The position numbers and the translations under genes are program-made. DNA of 6,246 nt from Marinilabilia sp. UBA5340 (GTDB lineage: Bacteria > Bacteroidota > Bacteroidia > Bacteroidales > Marinilabiliaceae): assembly GCA_002411085.1 (NCBI GenBank), contig DHQK01000184.1, positions 1 through 6,246 on the forward strand, in the 5' to 3' direction. Shown one piece after another: positions 1 through 6,246 of this stretch; the first letter of the stretch is position 1; every line of letters begins with the position of its first letter. The notes beneath the pieces are model-generated. The model was given only the letters and a program-made list of their open reading frames with translations. It was not told the DNA's origin and did no database searches.

Positions 1-46
1 AGGCCTTAAAAAATAATAAACATGCTTAGAAAACTTGCATTCATGT

Positions 47-76
47 TTTGAAATGTTGTAAAAGTTACTAATTTTG
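47..76 (+). promoter_or_regulatory. Candidate Bacteroidota promoter of the susCD-like operon
   Basis: TTTG at 47-50 is followed after 18 nt by TAATTTTG at 69-76. This is an exact match to the -7 consensus TAnnTTTG of Bacteroidota housekeeping promoters, with the -33 TTTG element at an accepted spacing. Transcription would then start near 81-84 and give an untranslated leader of about 145 nt before the susC-like start codon. The match is seen directly; promoter activity is inferred. The surrounding DNA is AT-rich, so a chance match is possible. Confidence 0.5.
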
Positions 77-152
77 CATTAAACAATAACTTTATTGAAG
101 GAATTAAATACCTGTTTTGATTTCCTGTTAAATTAAGATTAATTAATGAAAG

Positions 153-182
153 TTGACAAATATTTTTAATGTTTGTAATTTG
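153..182 (+). promoter_or_regulatory. Weaker alternative promoter-like element
   Basis: TTGACA at 153-158 is followed after 17 nt by TAATTTG at 176-182. The second box is one base short of the TAnnTTTG consensus. It lies closer to the susC-like start and would give a short leader of about 40 nt. It is a poorer match than the element at 47-76 and is listed as an alternative only. Confidence 0.25.
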
Positions 183-210
183 ATTGTTTCATTTGTCCTA
201 TATTTTTAAT
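160..210. repeat. 11-bp direct repeat in the susC-like leader
   Basis: The sequence ATATTTTTAAT occurs exactly at 160-170 and again at 200-210, 40 bp start to start, or about four helical turns. Both copies lie between the promoter candidates and the susC-like start codon. The spacing would suit a regulator binding the same DNA face twice. The repeat is made only of A and T in AT-rich DNA, so coincidence is a real alternative. Confidence 0.3.
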
Positions 211-226
211 TTTAAACCTATTATCT

Positions 227-3200
227 ATGAAGAAAGTACTTTTAGCACTTTCGTTCCTCATGGTATTTGGGCTGGGGTCTGTCCTGGCACAAGCCCAAAC
301 CATAAGTGGAACTGTTACGGGAAGTGAAACCGGAGATCCAATTCCGGGAGTTTCCGTTTTTGTTAAGGGCACCACTATTGGTACAGTTACCGATGTTGAT
401 GGTGCTTATTCATTGAATGTGCCTGATGACGCTGATGTTTTGGTGTTTTCATTTATTGGAATGGAGACTCAGGAAATAACCGTTGATGGACAATCAACAA
501 TTGATGTGGCTATGGTTGATGAGTCGATTGCAATGGACGAGGTGGTTGTAACTGCATTGGGTATTTCAAGAGAACGTAAATCTTTAGGATATGCCGCTCA
601 GGGAGTAGATTTTGAAGAAATTATGGCTGCGAATAATGTAAATCCAATGTCAGCCCTCTCAGGAAAAGTTGCTGGTCTTAGCATTGCAGGTCAAAACTTT
701 GCTGGTTCGCAGAATATAATGATTCGCGGAGGTAGTTCTTTTAGTCAGAGCAATCAGCCCTTATTCGTGGTTGATGGTGTTCCTATTAGTAATGAGAACT
801 TTAACGATACTGAGACTCAGCGAGGTGGTGGTGGTTACGATTATGGATCAATGACTAACGATTTGAACCCTTATGATATTGAGAGTATCGAAGTGTTGAA
901 AGGTAGTGCAGCCTCCGCTCTTTATGGTAGTCGTGGTCAGAATGGTGTTATCATGATTACCACCAAAAAAGGGAAAAAAGGAACCAAAGATTTCAGTGTT
1001 GAGATTAATTCCGGAATTAGTTTTGAGAAAGTAAGTATTCTGCCAAAACAGCAAAATTCTTACGGTGGTGGCTACGTATATGATCCTGAGACAGGAGTGT
1101 ATGATAATGATGGTTTTGCCCAGGCTACCATTGATGGTCAAACCTATGATGTTGTAGATTATAGCATGGATGAAAGTTGGGGGCCGAGATTTGATTCCAA
1201 TAAGCAGGTCCTGCATTGGTGGGGTATTGCCGATTATGAGCAGGGAATTACATCTTCTCCGCAAACAGGAGCCTGGATTGCTTCGCCTAATGATGTTGAG
1301 GAGTTTTATGAAACTGGTGTAGCATATCAAAACTCAGTGAATATTACCAAATCTAACGAAAATTCCGCACTCCGAATTGGTTATACTAATGTAGATATGA
1401 CTGGTACAGTGCCCAACTCAGAACAAACCAAGAATACCTTTAATATCAACGGAAACATTAATTTGTTCGAAGATATTATTGAATTGGTATCTAACTTGAG
1501 TTATGTTCGAACGGATACAAAAGGACGTCCACAGTTTGGTTATGGTGATAATTCACAATCTCAGAAGTTTTTCCAGTGGGGTCAGCGTCAGTTGGACATG
1601 GATCGCTTGGCGAATTATGTGAATCCTGATGGGACGCAGAGAGTATGGAACAGACGAAGTTTAACCAATCCGACTCCTCTTTATTCCGATAACCCTTATT
1701 GGACCGCGTATCGCAACTATCAGGACGATGACAGAACGAGGATTTATGGCAAGACTGGTATTCGTGTGAATGTTACAGATTATTTACATGCTTCCGGAAA
1801 CGTATATTTGGATACGTATACTTTCAATCAGCGTGAGAGAGTGGCTAAAGGCTCTCAGGCTTTGTCTATGTATAAAGAGGTGACACGTCAGGCTACAGAA
1901 GTGAACTATGAAGGGAAGCTTGATTTTAATAAGAACTTTGGAGATTATAGTGTTCTGGCCATGGTTGGTGCCAACCTTAGAAAAGAAGATTACTCTCGCC
2001 TGGAAGGAGAAACCAGTGGAGGTCTGGTTGTTGACAACTTATATAACTTGAATAACTCCGCAAATCAATCTGTTCTTGATGATTATAACAGAGAAAAGGA
2101 AATTCGAAGTTATTTTGCTTCAGCCAGTGTTGGGTACAGAAGCTTTGCCTACCTGGATGCAACTTACAGAAAAGATTTTGATAGTTCTTTACCATCAGGA
2201 GCTAATGATTATGCTTATTCTTCTGTTTCTGGTAGCTTGATTCTTTCAGAGTTATTGGATATTCCGCAGATTAACAATCTGAAATTGCGTGCCAACTATG
2301 GAGAAACAGGTAATGGAACTGATCCTTATCAGGTATTTAATACTTATGCCATTGGTACACCTTTTAATGGTACACCTCAGTTTACAAATTCAATTACCTT
2401 GAAAAACCAGTCTCTAAAACCGGAGTTGACCACTGAGGTGGAATTCGGTCTGGAGGGTGTGTTTTTTGGAAATCGTTTAGGATTTGATTTTAGCTGGTAT
2501 GACAGAAATACGGATAACCAAATTGTGCCTATTGAGGTATCCGGAGCTTCAGGTTATGTAGAAAAAGTAATCAACGCCGGTAAAATTCAGAACACAGGTA
2601 TCGAATTGTTAGTGTACGGTACGCCGGTTCGCACCAGCGATTTTAGCTGGGATGCAAGTTTTAATTTTGCTAAGAACAAAAACGAAGTACTGGATCTGCC
2701 TGATGGATTGGATAAAATACAGTTGATGTACACTCCGTTCAGCGGAGCTTACCTGAATGCTGTAGAAGGTAAAACTTTCCAGCAGTTGTTTGCTTATGAC
2801 TATATTTATGATAATAATGGCAATAAAGTGATAGATCCCTCTACTGGTTTTTATGCTACCACTGGAGATCTTACTGATGTAGGATCTGTTTTGCCTGATT
2901 ATACCATGGGAATCAGAAATGCTTTTCAGTACAAAAACTTTGATGCCAGTTTTCTGATAGATGCGTCTGTTGGAGGAAATTATTACTCATTGACCCACAT
3001 GTGGGCAATGTATTCAGGTATGGCTGAAGAGACTGCTATTCCTACGTCAGGCGGAAATACAATTCGTGAAGATGGTATTGTGTTGGATGGTGTATTAGCC
3101 GATATGACTGTTGATACTGAGGGTAATATTGTTTTTTCTAATGTTCGGGATAATGACATGAGAATCTCTGCCAATGATTATGGCGAACTTCACTATCACG

Positions 3201-3472
3201 GTTATGGAACCCCAAGTGCTACCAGTATCTTTGATGCAACTTATTTCAAGTTACGTGAAGTTACAGTGGGATATACTTTCCCTAAGTTTGTAGATCTTAT
3301 TGAGTCTTTACGTCTGTCTGTATATGGCAGAAACCTTGCTACATGGGGACTGGATAACGAAGGAATTGATCCTGAAACCATTGTTGGTGGTTCTGGAAAT
3401 ATTCAGGGACTTGAAGGTGGAATTGTTCCTGCAACAAGATCTTATGGCTTTAATATCAGAATTGTACTATAA
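227..3472 (+). CDS. SusC/RagA-family TonB-linked outer membrane transporter
   Basis: This is a complete 1081-residue TonB-dependent transporter, within the usual range of about 950-1150 for SusC proteins. It should form the outer-membrane barrel that imports a ligand captured by the SusD-like partner, using energy from TonB-ExbBD. Residues 1-23 are a signal peptide with a likely cut after AQA (21-23), which supports this ATG; there is no Shine-Dalgarno, as is normal in Bacteroidota. Residues about 24-102 form a carboxypeptidase-regulatory-like beta-sandwich (ISGTV, PIPGVSV, GTVTDVDGAYSL). The TonB-box region is DEVVVTALG (104-112). The plug spans about 113-248 and contains LFVVDGVPI (179-187) and DIESIEVLKGSAASALYGSR (217-236). 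The rest is barrel, with family motifs including LKPELTTEVEFGLE and NAGKIQNTGIEL around 730-800, and ends in YGFNIRIVL. There is no N-terminal STN domain, so no FecA-type signalling to an ECF sigma factor is expected. The protein contains no cysteine. It lies 14 nt upstream of the SusD-like gene. The family is near certain; the substrate is unknown. Confidence 0.97.
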   Translation: MKKVLLALSFLMVFGLGSVLAQAQTISGTVTGSETGDPIPGVSVFVKGTTIGTVTDVDGAYSLNVPDDADVLVFSFIGMETQEITVDGQSTIDVAMVDESIAMDEVVVTALGISRERKSLGYAAQGVDFEEIMAANNVNPMSALSGKVAGLSIAGQNFAGSQNIMIRGGSSFSQSNQPLFVVDGVPISNENFNDTETQRGGGGYDYGSMTNDLNPYDIESIEVLKGSAASALYGSRGQNGVIMITTKKGKKGTKDFSVEINSGISFEKVSILPKQQNSYGGGYVYDPETGVYDNDGFAQATIDGQTYDVVDYSMDESWGPRFDSNKQVLHWWGIADYEQGITSSPQTGAWIASPNDVEEFYETGVAYQNSVNITKSNENSALRIGYTNVDMTGTVPNSEQTKNTFNINGNINLFEDIIELVSNLSYVRTDTKGRPQFGYGDNSQSQKFFQWGQRQLDMDRLANYVNPDGTQRVWNRRSLTNPTPLYSDNPYWTAYRNYQDDDRTRIYGKTGIRVNVTDYLHASGNVYLDTYTFNQRERVAKGSQALSMYKEVTRQATEVNYEGKLDFNKNFGDYSVLAMVGANLRKEDYSRLEGETSGGLVVDNLYNLNNSANQSVLDDYNREKEIRSYFASASVGYRSFAYLDATYRKDFDSSLPSGANDYAYSSVSGSLILSELLDIPQINNLKLRANYGETGNGTDPYQVFNTYAIGTPFNGTPQFTNSITLKNQSLKPELTTEVEFGLEGVFFGNRLGFDFSWYDRNTDNQIVPIEVSGASGYVEKVINAGKIQNTGIELLVYGTPVRTSDFSWDASFNFAKNKNEVLDLPDGLDKIQLMYTPFSGAYLNAVEGKTFQQLFAYDYIYDNNGNKVIDPSTGFYATTGDLTDVGSVLPDYTMGIRNAFQYKNFDASFLIDASVGGNYYSLTHMWAMYSGMAEETAIPTSGGNTIREDGIVLDGVLADMTVDTEGNIVFSNVRDNDMRISANDYGELHYHGYGTPSATSIFDATYFKLREVTVGYTFPKFVDLIESLRLSVYGRNLATWGLDNEGIDPETIVGGSGNIQGLEGGIVPATRSYGFNIRIVL

Positions 3473-3486
3473 AAAATACTTGAAGT

Positions 3487-5031
3487 ATGAAAATGAATTT
3501 CTTTAAATATATCATGTTGATATTTGCAGGATTGACATTCTTTGCCTGCGAAGTTGACTATCTGAGTGATCCTAATGAGCCAGAAGTTGCTCCTACACCA
3601 GGGATTCTTAACAGAGTTCAAAAAAGGTTAATGGATGATACTCGTGATGAGTGGTTTTCCGGTCGTCAAATGTTACTTTGGGTACAATATTGGAACCAGG
3701 TAAACTATACTGAGGAGGATCGTTTCCAGTATAGAGAGTCAGTGAACCAGGGAGCTTGGGATGACTTGTATAAAAATGCCCAGGACTTGTGGGATATTAT
3801 TGATTTTAATACCGATGAAGCAACGAAAGGTGATATGGCCCAGTTTGGACCAAATGTCAATCAAATTGCCGCAGCACGCGTAATGTTGGTTTACACTTAT
3901 CTTTATGCTGTTGAATTGTGGGGAGATGTTCCTTATGCCTCTTATGGTAGCGATAATGAGTCTTTTCAGGCCAACAGGCTAAAGGCAGATGATATTATGG
4001 ATGTAGCTTATGCAAGTCAGGAAGATATCTATGTGGATATGCTTAATGAGTTAGATGAAGCTGAAGCCAGTATTGTAGGCGATTATGTAATGGATGGTGA
4101 CAACTTCTTTAGCGGTGATGCCACCAAATGGAAGAGATTTGCAAATTCTTTGCGTTTGAGAATTGCCAATCGATTAAAGGGAGTTTATTCCGGTGCACAA
4201 ACCCATATTGATGATGCTATTGCCTCAGGAGTAATGGAATCAAATGAGGATAATGCCGGAGTTCCTTATGAAGCGAATGCGGAAAATGGTTCACCCATGT
4301 ACCTTGCTTATTATGTAGAGAACCGGACTGATTTTGCTCCTTCAATGCAATTTGTTGAATTGTTGAAAGGAAACAGAGGTAATTTCTCTGCAGATCCCCG
4401 ATTGGATATCTTTGTTGCAGATAATGCTGATGGATTTAAAATTGGAATTCCATTGACAGCCAGTAATGGTATTGTCTCAAGTTTCGAGCATGAGTCCTTC
4501 CCCGGTGAAGCAATTATTGGAACAGCTTCAAAGGCTCCTGCGTATACTGAGATCTACATGGAGTATGCTGAGGTTTGTTTTATTATGAGTGAACTCAATA
4601 GCTGGGATCAGACCTGGTACGAAGAAGGGGTTCGCGCATCCATGGAACGTTGGGGCGTTTCTACAGAAGAGATAGATGCCTATATTGCGACTTTACCTCC
4701 TGCGACAGAGGAAAATGTGATGATGCAAAAATATATTGCACTCTATATGCAGCCTATGGAAGCATGGAGCGAATATAGGCGTACAGGATATCCAAATACG
4801 CTGGTAAAGCCGAATGAAGAATATACCTACTCATGGCAATTTATGAGGGGTGGTGCTGTAGTGGATACCTCGGCTACCTATACTTTTAAACCAATCGGTG
4901 GTCTGACAGATGTTCCAGCCAGGAACAAGTATCCTCTCAATGAGGCAAGTGTTAATGGTGCAAGCCTTAGTTCTGCAGTTAGTGCAATGGGAGGAAACGA
5001 ACAAGACACTGAGTTGTGGTGGATGGAATAA
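3487..5031 (+). CDS. SusD/RagB-family nutrient-binding outer membrane lipoprotein (SusD-like_2 type)
   Basis: This is a complete 514-residue surface lipoprotein, predicted to cap the SusC-like barrel and bind the ligand. Residues 1-20 are a type II signal peptide ending in TFFA before lipidated Cys21. Acidic residues follow (E22, D24), in keeping with Bacteroidota surface-export signals, which tend to be acidic near the cysteine. The helical TPR-like part shows WDDLYKNAQDLWDII (91-105), AAARVMLVYTYLYAVELWGD (128-147) and KWKRFANSLRLRIANRL (214-230). Later family motifs are ADPRLDIF (302-309), QKYIALYMQPMEAWSEYRRT (414-433) followed by GYP, and PARNKYPLNE (477-486), with the C-terminus DTELWWME. 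This pattern fits SusD-like_2 (PF12771) better than classical SusD; the assignment is from memory of the family. A second in-frame ATG at codon 3 is an alternative start. The 14-nt gap to the SusC-like gene indicates co-transcription. No frameshift or truncation is seen. The substrate cannot be inferred because no degradative enzyme is adjacent. Confidence 0.95.
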   Translation: MKMNFFKYIMLIFAGLTFFACEVDYLSDPNEPEVAPTPGILNRVQKRLMDDTRDEWFSGRQMLLWVQYWNQVNYTEEDRFQYRESVNQGAWDDLYKNAQDLWDIIDFNTDEATKGDMAQFGPNVNQIAAARVMLVYTYLYAVELWGDVPYASYGSDNESFQANRLKADDIMDVAYASQEDIYVDMLNELDEAEASIVGDYVMDGDNFFSGDATKWKRFANSLRLRIANRLKGVYSGAQTHIDDAIASGVMESNEDNAGVPYEANAENGSPMYLAYYVENRTDFAPSMQFVELLKGNRGNFSADPRLDIFVADNADGFKIGIPLTASNGIVSSFEHESFPGEAIIGTASKAPAYTEIYMEYAEVCFIMSELNSWDQTWYEEGVRASMERWGVSTEEIDAYIATLPPATEENVMMQKYIALYMQPMEAWSEYRRTGYPNTLVKPNEEYTYSWQFMRGGAVVDTSATYTFKPIGGLTDVPARNKYPLNEASVNGASLSSAVSAMGGNEQDTELWWME

Positions 5032-5050
5032 AATTCACCTTTTAATCTGG

Positions 5051-5074
5051 CTATTATTTCCCGTAATAGTTTTT
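5051..5074 (+). terminator. Weak AT-rich hairpin with T-run (first of two)
   Basis: CTATTA (5051-5056) pairs perfectly with TAATAG (5064-5069) around a 7-nt loop, and five T residues follow (5070-5074). It lies 19 nt after the SusD-like stop codon. Its single strong closing pair and A/T-rich stem make it a poor terminator alone. It could act with the stronger hairpin just downstream. Confidence 0.35.
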
Positions 5075-5076
5075 GT

Positions 5077-5110
5077 GAGGGGCAGTGCTTTCGGGCGCTG
5101 TCCCTTTTTT
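5077..5110 (+). terminator. Intrinsic terminator of the susCD-like operon
   Basis: GGGGCAGTGC (5079-5088) pairs with GCGCTGTCCC (5095-5104), giving ten pairs of which two are G-U wobbles. The loop is TTTCGG; a further U-G pair would leave a UUCG tetraloop. The stem can extend outward through A5078-T5105. A run of six T (5105-5110) follows at once. This is a classic Rho-independent terminator placed 45 nt after the SusD-like stop, and it marks the end of the two-gene unit. Confidence 0.88.
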
Positions 5111-5162
5111 GGTGTGATAGGCTTCCTGAGTTGTCCCCGGGATGCGTCGTGAGGTAAACGTA

Positions 5163-5200
5163 GGGGGAGAGGATGGAAGAGGTTGAGGCTGAGGTTGAGG
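5163..5200 (+). repeat. Purine-rich degenerate hexamer repeat (GAGGTT type)
   Basis: The units GAGGTT, GAGGCT, GAGGTT and a partial GAGG lie in tandem at 5179-5200. A degenerate GAGGAT lies just before at 5169-5174, and a GGGGG run at 5163-5167. Nearly all bases on the plus strand are purines, with several GG steps that might support a two-tier G-quadruplex. The repeat is directly visible; any role is unknown. It may be a low-complexity relic of slippage. Confidence 0.7.
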
Positions 5201-5294
5201 AAAAAATGATTCGGTCAATCAAACATGTATCAGAGGGGGACAAAAGAATGTATGTACGTGTCGCCTCATCCGAGGTTGTAACAATCATCCAGCC

Positions 5295-5315
5295 AAAAAA
5301 CGAACAATCTTTGTT
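5295..5315 (-). terminator. Possible weak terminator for the minus-strand ATPase gene
   Basis: Read on the minus strand, AACAA (5315-5311) pairs with TTGTT (5307-5303) around a 3-nt loop. CG and then six T (plus-strand A5295-A5300) follow. It lies about 100 nt after the ATPase stop codon. The stem is only five mostly A-T pairs, so termination here is speculative. Confidence 0.2.
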
Positions 5316-5369
5316 TGGTTCCAAAAAAGCAAAGGAAAAGCTTGGTTTTATACACACTTCTCAATTTGT

Positions 5370-5395
5370 CTGTTCCAGCCCCGGCGGGGCGACAG
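5370..5395. repeat. GC-rich REP-like hairpin
   Basis: GCCCC (5378-5382) pairs perfectly with GGGGC (5386-5390) around a GGC loop. An outer stem of CTGT (5370-5373) pairs with ACAG (5392-5395), separated by an asymmetric internal loop of TCCA opposite G. It sits 15 nt beyond the ATPase stop codon, in much more AT-rich surroundings. No T-run follows on either strand, so it is not a standard terminator. Its form and 3' intergenic position resemble the dispersed REP-type palindromes of Bacteroidota genomes. With one copy in the window, repetition cannot be shown. Confidence 0.5.
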
Positions 5396-5410
5396 TATGG
5401 TGAAAATATT

Positions 5411-6246
5411 TCAAAACAGCTCCTCGGGATTGATGCTGAGAAATTCCCGGATAGAAATACCTGCCGAACCTACGAGTAGAGTTTGGGAAGGAGAGAACTT
5501 TTTTACAAAAGCCTGCATTCCTCCTGATGGCCTTTTATTGCCACTTTTTACTTCGATTGCAATAGTTTTTCCTGCAGATTCAAGTATAAAATCCACTTCG
5601 TTGTTTTGTTCCCTCCAATAAAATAGGCGAAACCTCTTGCTCATTGCATAATTGATGAGATGGGTTCCGATTGTTGATTCGACCAACCGTCCCCATTTGA
5701 TAGGTGACAAAATTGTTTCTTTAAAGTTTTCATTTCCCTGTGCTGTTAGAAGGGCATTATTGAAAACCTGAAATTTGGGGCTTGAAGCCCTTGTTTTGAA
5801 TTGTTTCCCTGAAAATTTTTCAATGCCTCCCAGTAGTCCTGATTGCTGAAGTAAATTAAGGTAGTGTGACAGGGTTGTGGTGTTCCCGGCATCCTGCAAC
5901 TCTCCAAGAATTTTATTGAATGAAATGATTTGTCCGGAATACAGTGCCCCAATTTCGAATAATCTTTTTAGGAGAGCAGGCTTGTCAATTCTCGAAAGCA
6001 TTAGGATATCTTTCGAAATACTCGTTTCTATCAGTGCATCTTTTACATAGTTTTTCCATCTGTTTTCATCTTCAATTAAATCTGCTGTTCCCGGATAACC
6101 ACCAAAATAGATGAATTGTTCCAGTGTCCAGTTGAATGCAGCATTCATTTCCTGATAAGGCCAGTGGTTTACGTGTATGATTTCAAATCGTCCTGTGAGT
6201 GATTCTGTAAGCCCTTTTTGTATTAGAAGGCGTGAAGATCCCAACA
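5411..6246 (-). CDS. Predicted ATPase, COG1373/DUF4143 type, C-terminal part (5' end off the window)
   Basis: The frame is open to the right edge and ends at TGA (5413-5411), giving 277 visible residues of a protein usually near 390-400. The first in-window codon that could start is TTG at 6244-6242. It falls inside the conserved segment LGSSRLLIQKGLTESLTGRF, so it is an internal Leu and not a start. The missing N-terminal third should hold the P-loop Walker A and B motifs. Visible family landmarks, numbered from that TTG, are GLTESLTGRFE (11-21), YFGGYPG (46-52), QDAGNTTTLSHYLNLL (117-132), RASSPKFQVFNNALL (152-166), WGRLVES (184-190) and YWREQNNEVDF (209-219). IEVKSG (230-235) follows. The EVD (216-218) and EVK (231-233) pattern resembles a PD-(D/E)XK nuclease-like core, as known for this family. 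The biochemical role is not established; such ATPases often occur as lone accessory genes. The gene is convergent with the importer operon and has no evident link to it. No frameshift is seen. Confidence 0.88.
   Translation of the reverse strand, partial: LGSSRLLIQKGLTESLTGRFEIIHVNHWPYQEMNAAFNWTLEQFIYFGGYPGTADLIEDENRWKNYVKDALIETSISKDILMLSRIDKPALLKRLFEIGALYSGQIISFNKILGELQDAGNTTTLSHYLNLLQQSGLLGGIEKFSGKQFKTRASSPKFQVFNNALLTAQGNENFKETILSPIKWGRLVESTIGTHLINYAMSKRFRLFYWREQNNEVDFILESAGKTIAIEVKSGNKRPSGGMQAFVKKFSPSQTLLVGSAGISIREFLSINPEELF

Larger units (their letters stand above)
5111..5410. other. Intergenic spacer between convergent genes, no convincing gene
   Basis: This stretch of about 300 bp separates the importer operon from the convergent ATPase gene. 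Open frames exist on both strands, but none has a recognisable domain. The longest plus frame (5173-5403) is built from the hexamer repeat at one end and the GC-rich hairpin at the other, as expected of non-coding repeat DNA. Visible contents are the purine-rich hexamer repeat (5163-5200), a short CCTC/GAGG inverted repeat (5264-5275), two similar A-runs (CCAAAAAA at 5293-5300 and 5321-5328), a weak minus-strand hairpin and a REP-like hairpin. I see no tRNA, CRISPR or insertion-sequence ends. Confidence 0.6.

Noticed and set aside
146..169. Seven-codon upstream frame (MKVDKYF) as a leader peptide for the susC-like gene
   Set aside because: ATG and TAA triplets are frequent in AT-rich DNA. There are no diagnostic codon runs and no attenuator-like hairpins between it and the susC-like start.
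848..1330. 160-codon minus-strand open frame inside the susC-like gene
   Set aside because: It is wholly antisense to the conserved plug and early-barrel coding region and has no domain or start context.
3300..3506. Small plus-strand frame bridging the SusC/SusD gene junction
   Set aside because: It overlaps the conserved 3' end of the SusC-like gene in another frame and resembles no known protein.
5264..5275. CCTC-ATCC-GAGG inverted repeat as a regulatory hairpin
   Set aside because: Only four base pairs with a 4-nt loop, no T-run, no adjacent gene start, and expected by chance in a region of this size.
4878..5357. 159-codon minus-strand open frame overlapping the 3' end of the SusD-like gene
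   Set aside because: About a third lies antisense to a well-supported conserved gene, and the rest crosses the terminator and repeat spacer. Its sequence is low in complexity, with no family resemblance.
5173..5403. 76-codon plus-strand open frame in the spacer as a small gene
   Set aside because: Its N-terminus (MEEVEAEVEE) is just the translated hexamer repeat and its C-terminus (SSPGGATVW) is the translated GC-rich hairpin. There is no recognisable domain, no promoter of its own, and a strong terminator lies upstream.
6242..6244. TTG as the start codon of the minus-strand ATPase
   Set aside because: It lies inside a segment conserved across the family (GSSRLLIQKGLTESL), well after where the P-loop should be. 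The reading frame continues to the window edge.

Overview
This window looks like a chromosomal segment of a Bacteroidota bacterium. The evidence is a SusC/SusD-type outer-membrane nutrient importer pair (a family essentially restricted to that phylum), start codons without Shine-Dalgarno sequences, AT-rich intergenic DNA, and an upstream element matching the Bacteroidota promoter consensus (TTTG about 18 nt before TAnnTTTG). The signal peptide and linker style are compatible with a marine or sediment Marinilabiliales/Prolixibacteraceae-like lineage. That finer placement is only an impression.

Layout: (1) Positions 1-226 are an AT-rich leader with a candidate promoter near 47-76, a weaker one near 153-182, and an 11-bp direct repeat. 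(2) Positions 227-3472 (+) hold a complete SusC/RagA-family TonB-dependent transporter. (3) After 14 nt, 3487-5031 (+) holds a complete SusD/RagB-family surface lipoprotein of the SusD-like_2 type. (4) Positions 5032-5110 hold two successive hairpins, each followed by a T-run; the second is a convincing intrinsic terminator. (5) Positions 5111-5410 are a stretch of about 300 bp with no convincing gene. It has a purine-rich GAGGTT-type hexamer repeat and a GC-rich REP-like hairpin. (6) Positions 5411-6246 (-) hold the C-terminal part of a predicted COG1373/DUF4143-type ATPase whose N-terminus, including the nucleotide-binding motifs, lies beyond the right edge.

How the genes work together: the SusD-like lipoprotein should sit as a lid on the SusC-like barrel and deliver an unidentified ligand (oligosaccharide, peptide or other oligomer). 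The barrel then imports it with energy from TonB/ExbBD. The pair appears to form a two-gene transcription unit closed by the terminator. No glycoside hydrolase, peptidase, sigma/anti-sigma pair or other regulator is visible beside it, so the substrate cannot be deduced. The ATPase is convergent and shows no functional link to the importer.

I see no convincing new multi-gene system here. The features most worth a second look are the long leader of the susC-like gene and the repeat-bearing spacer between the two convergent units.
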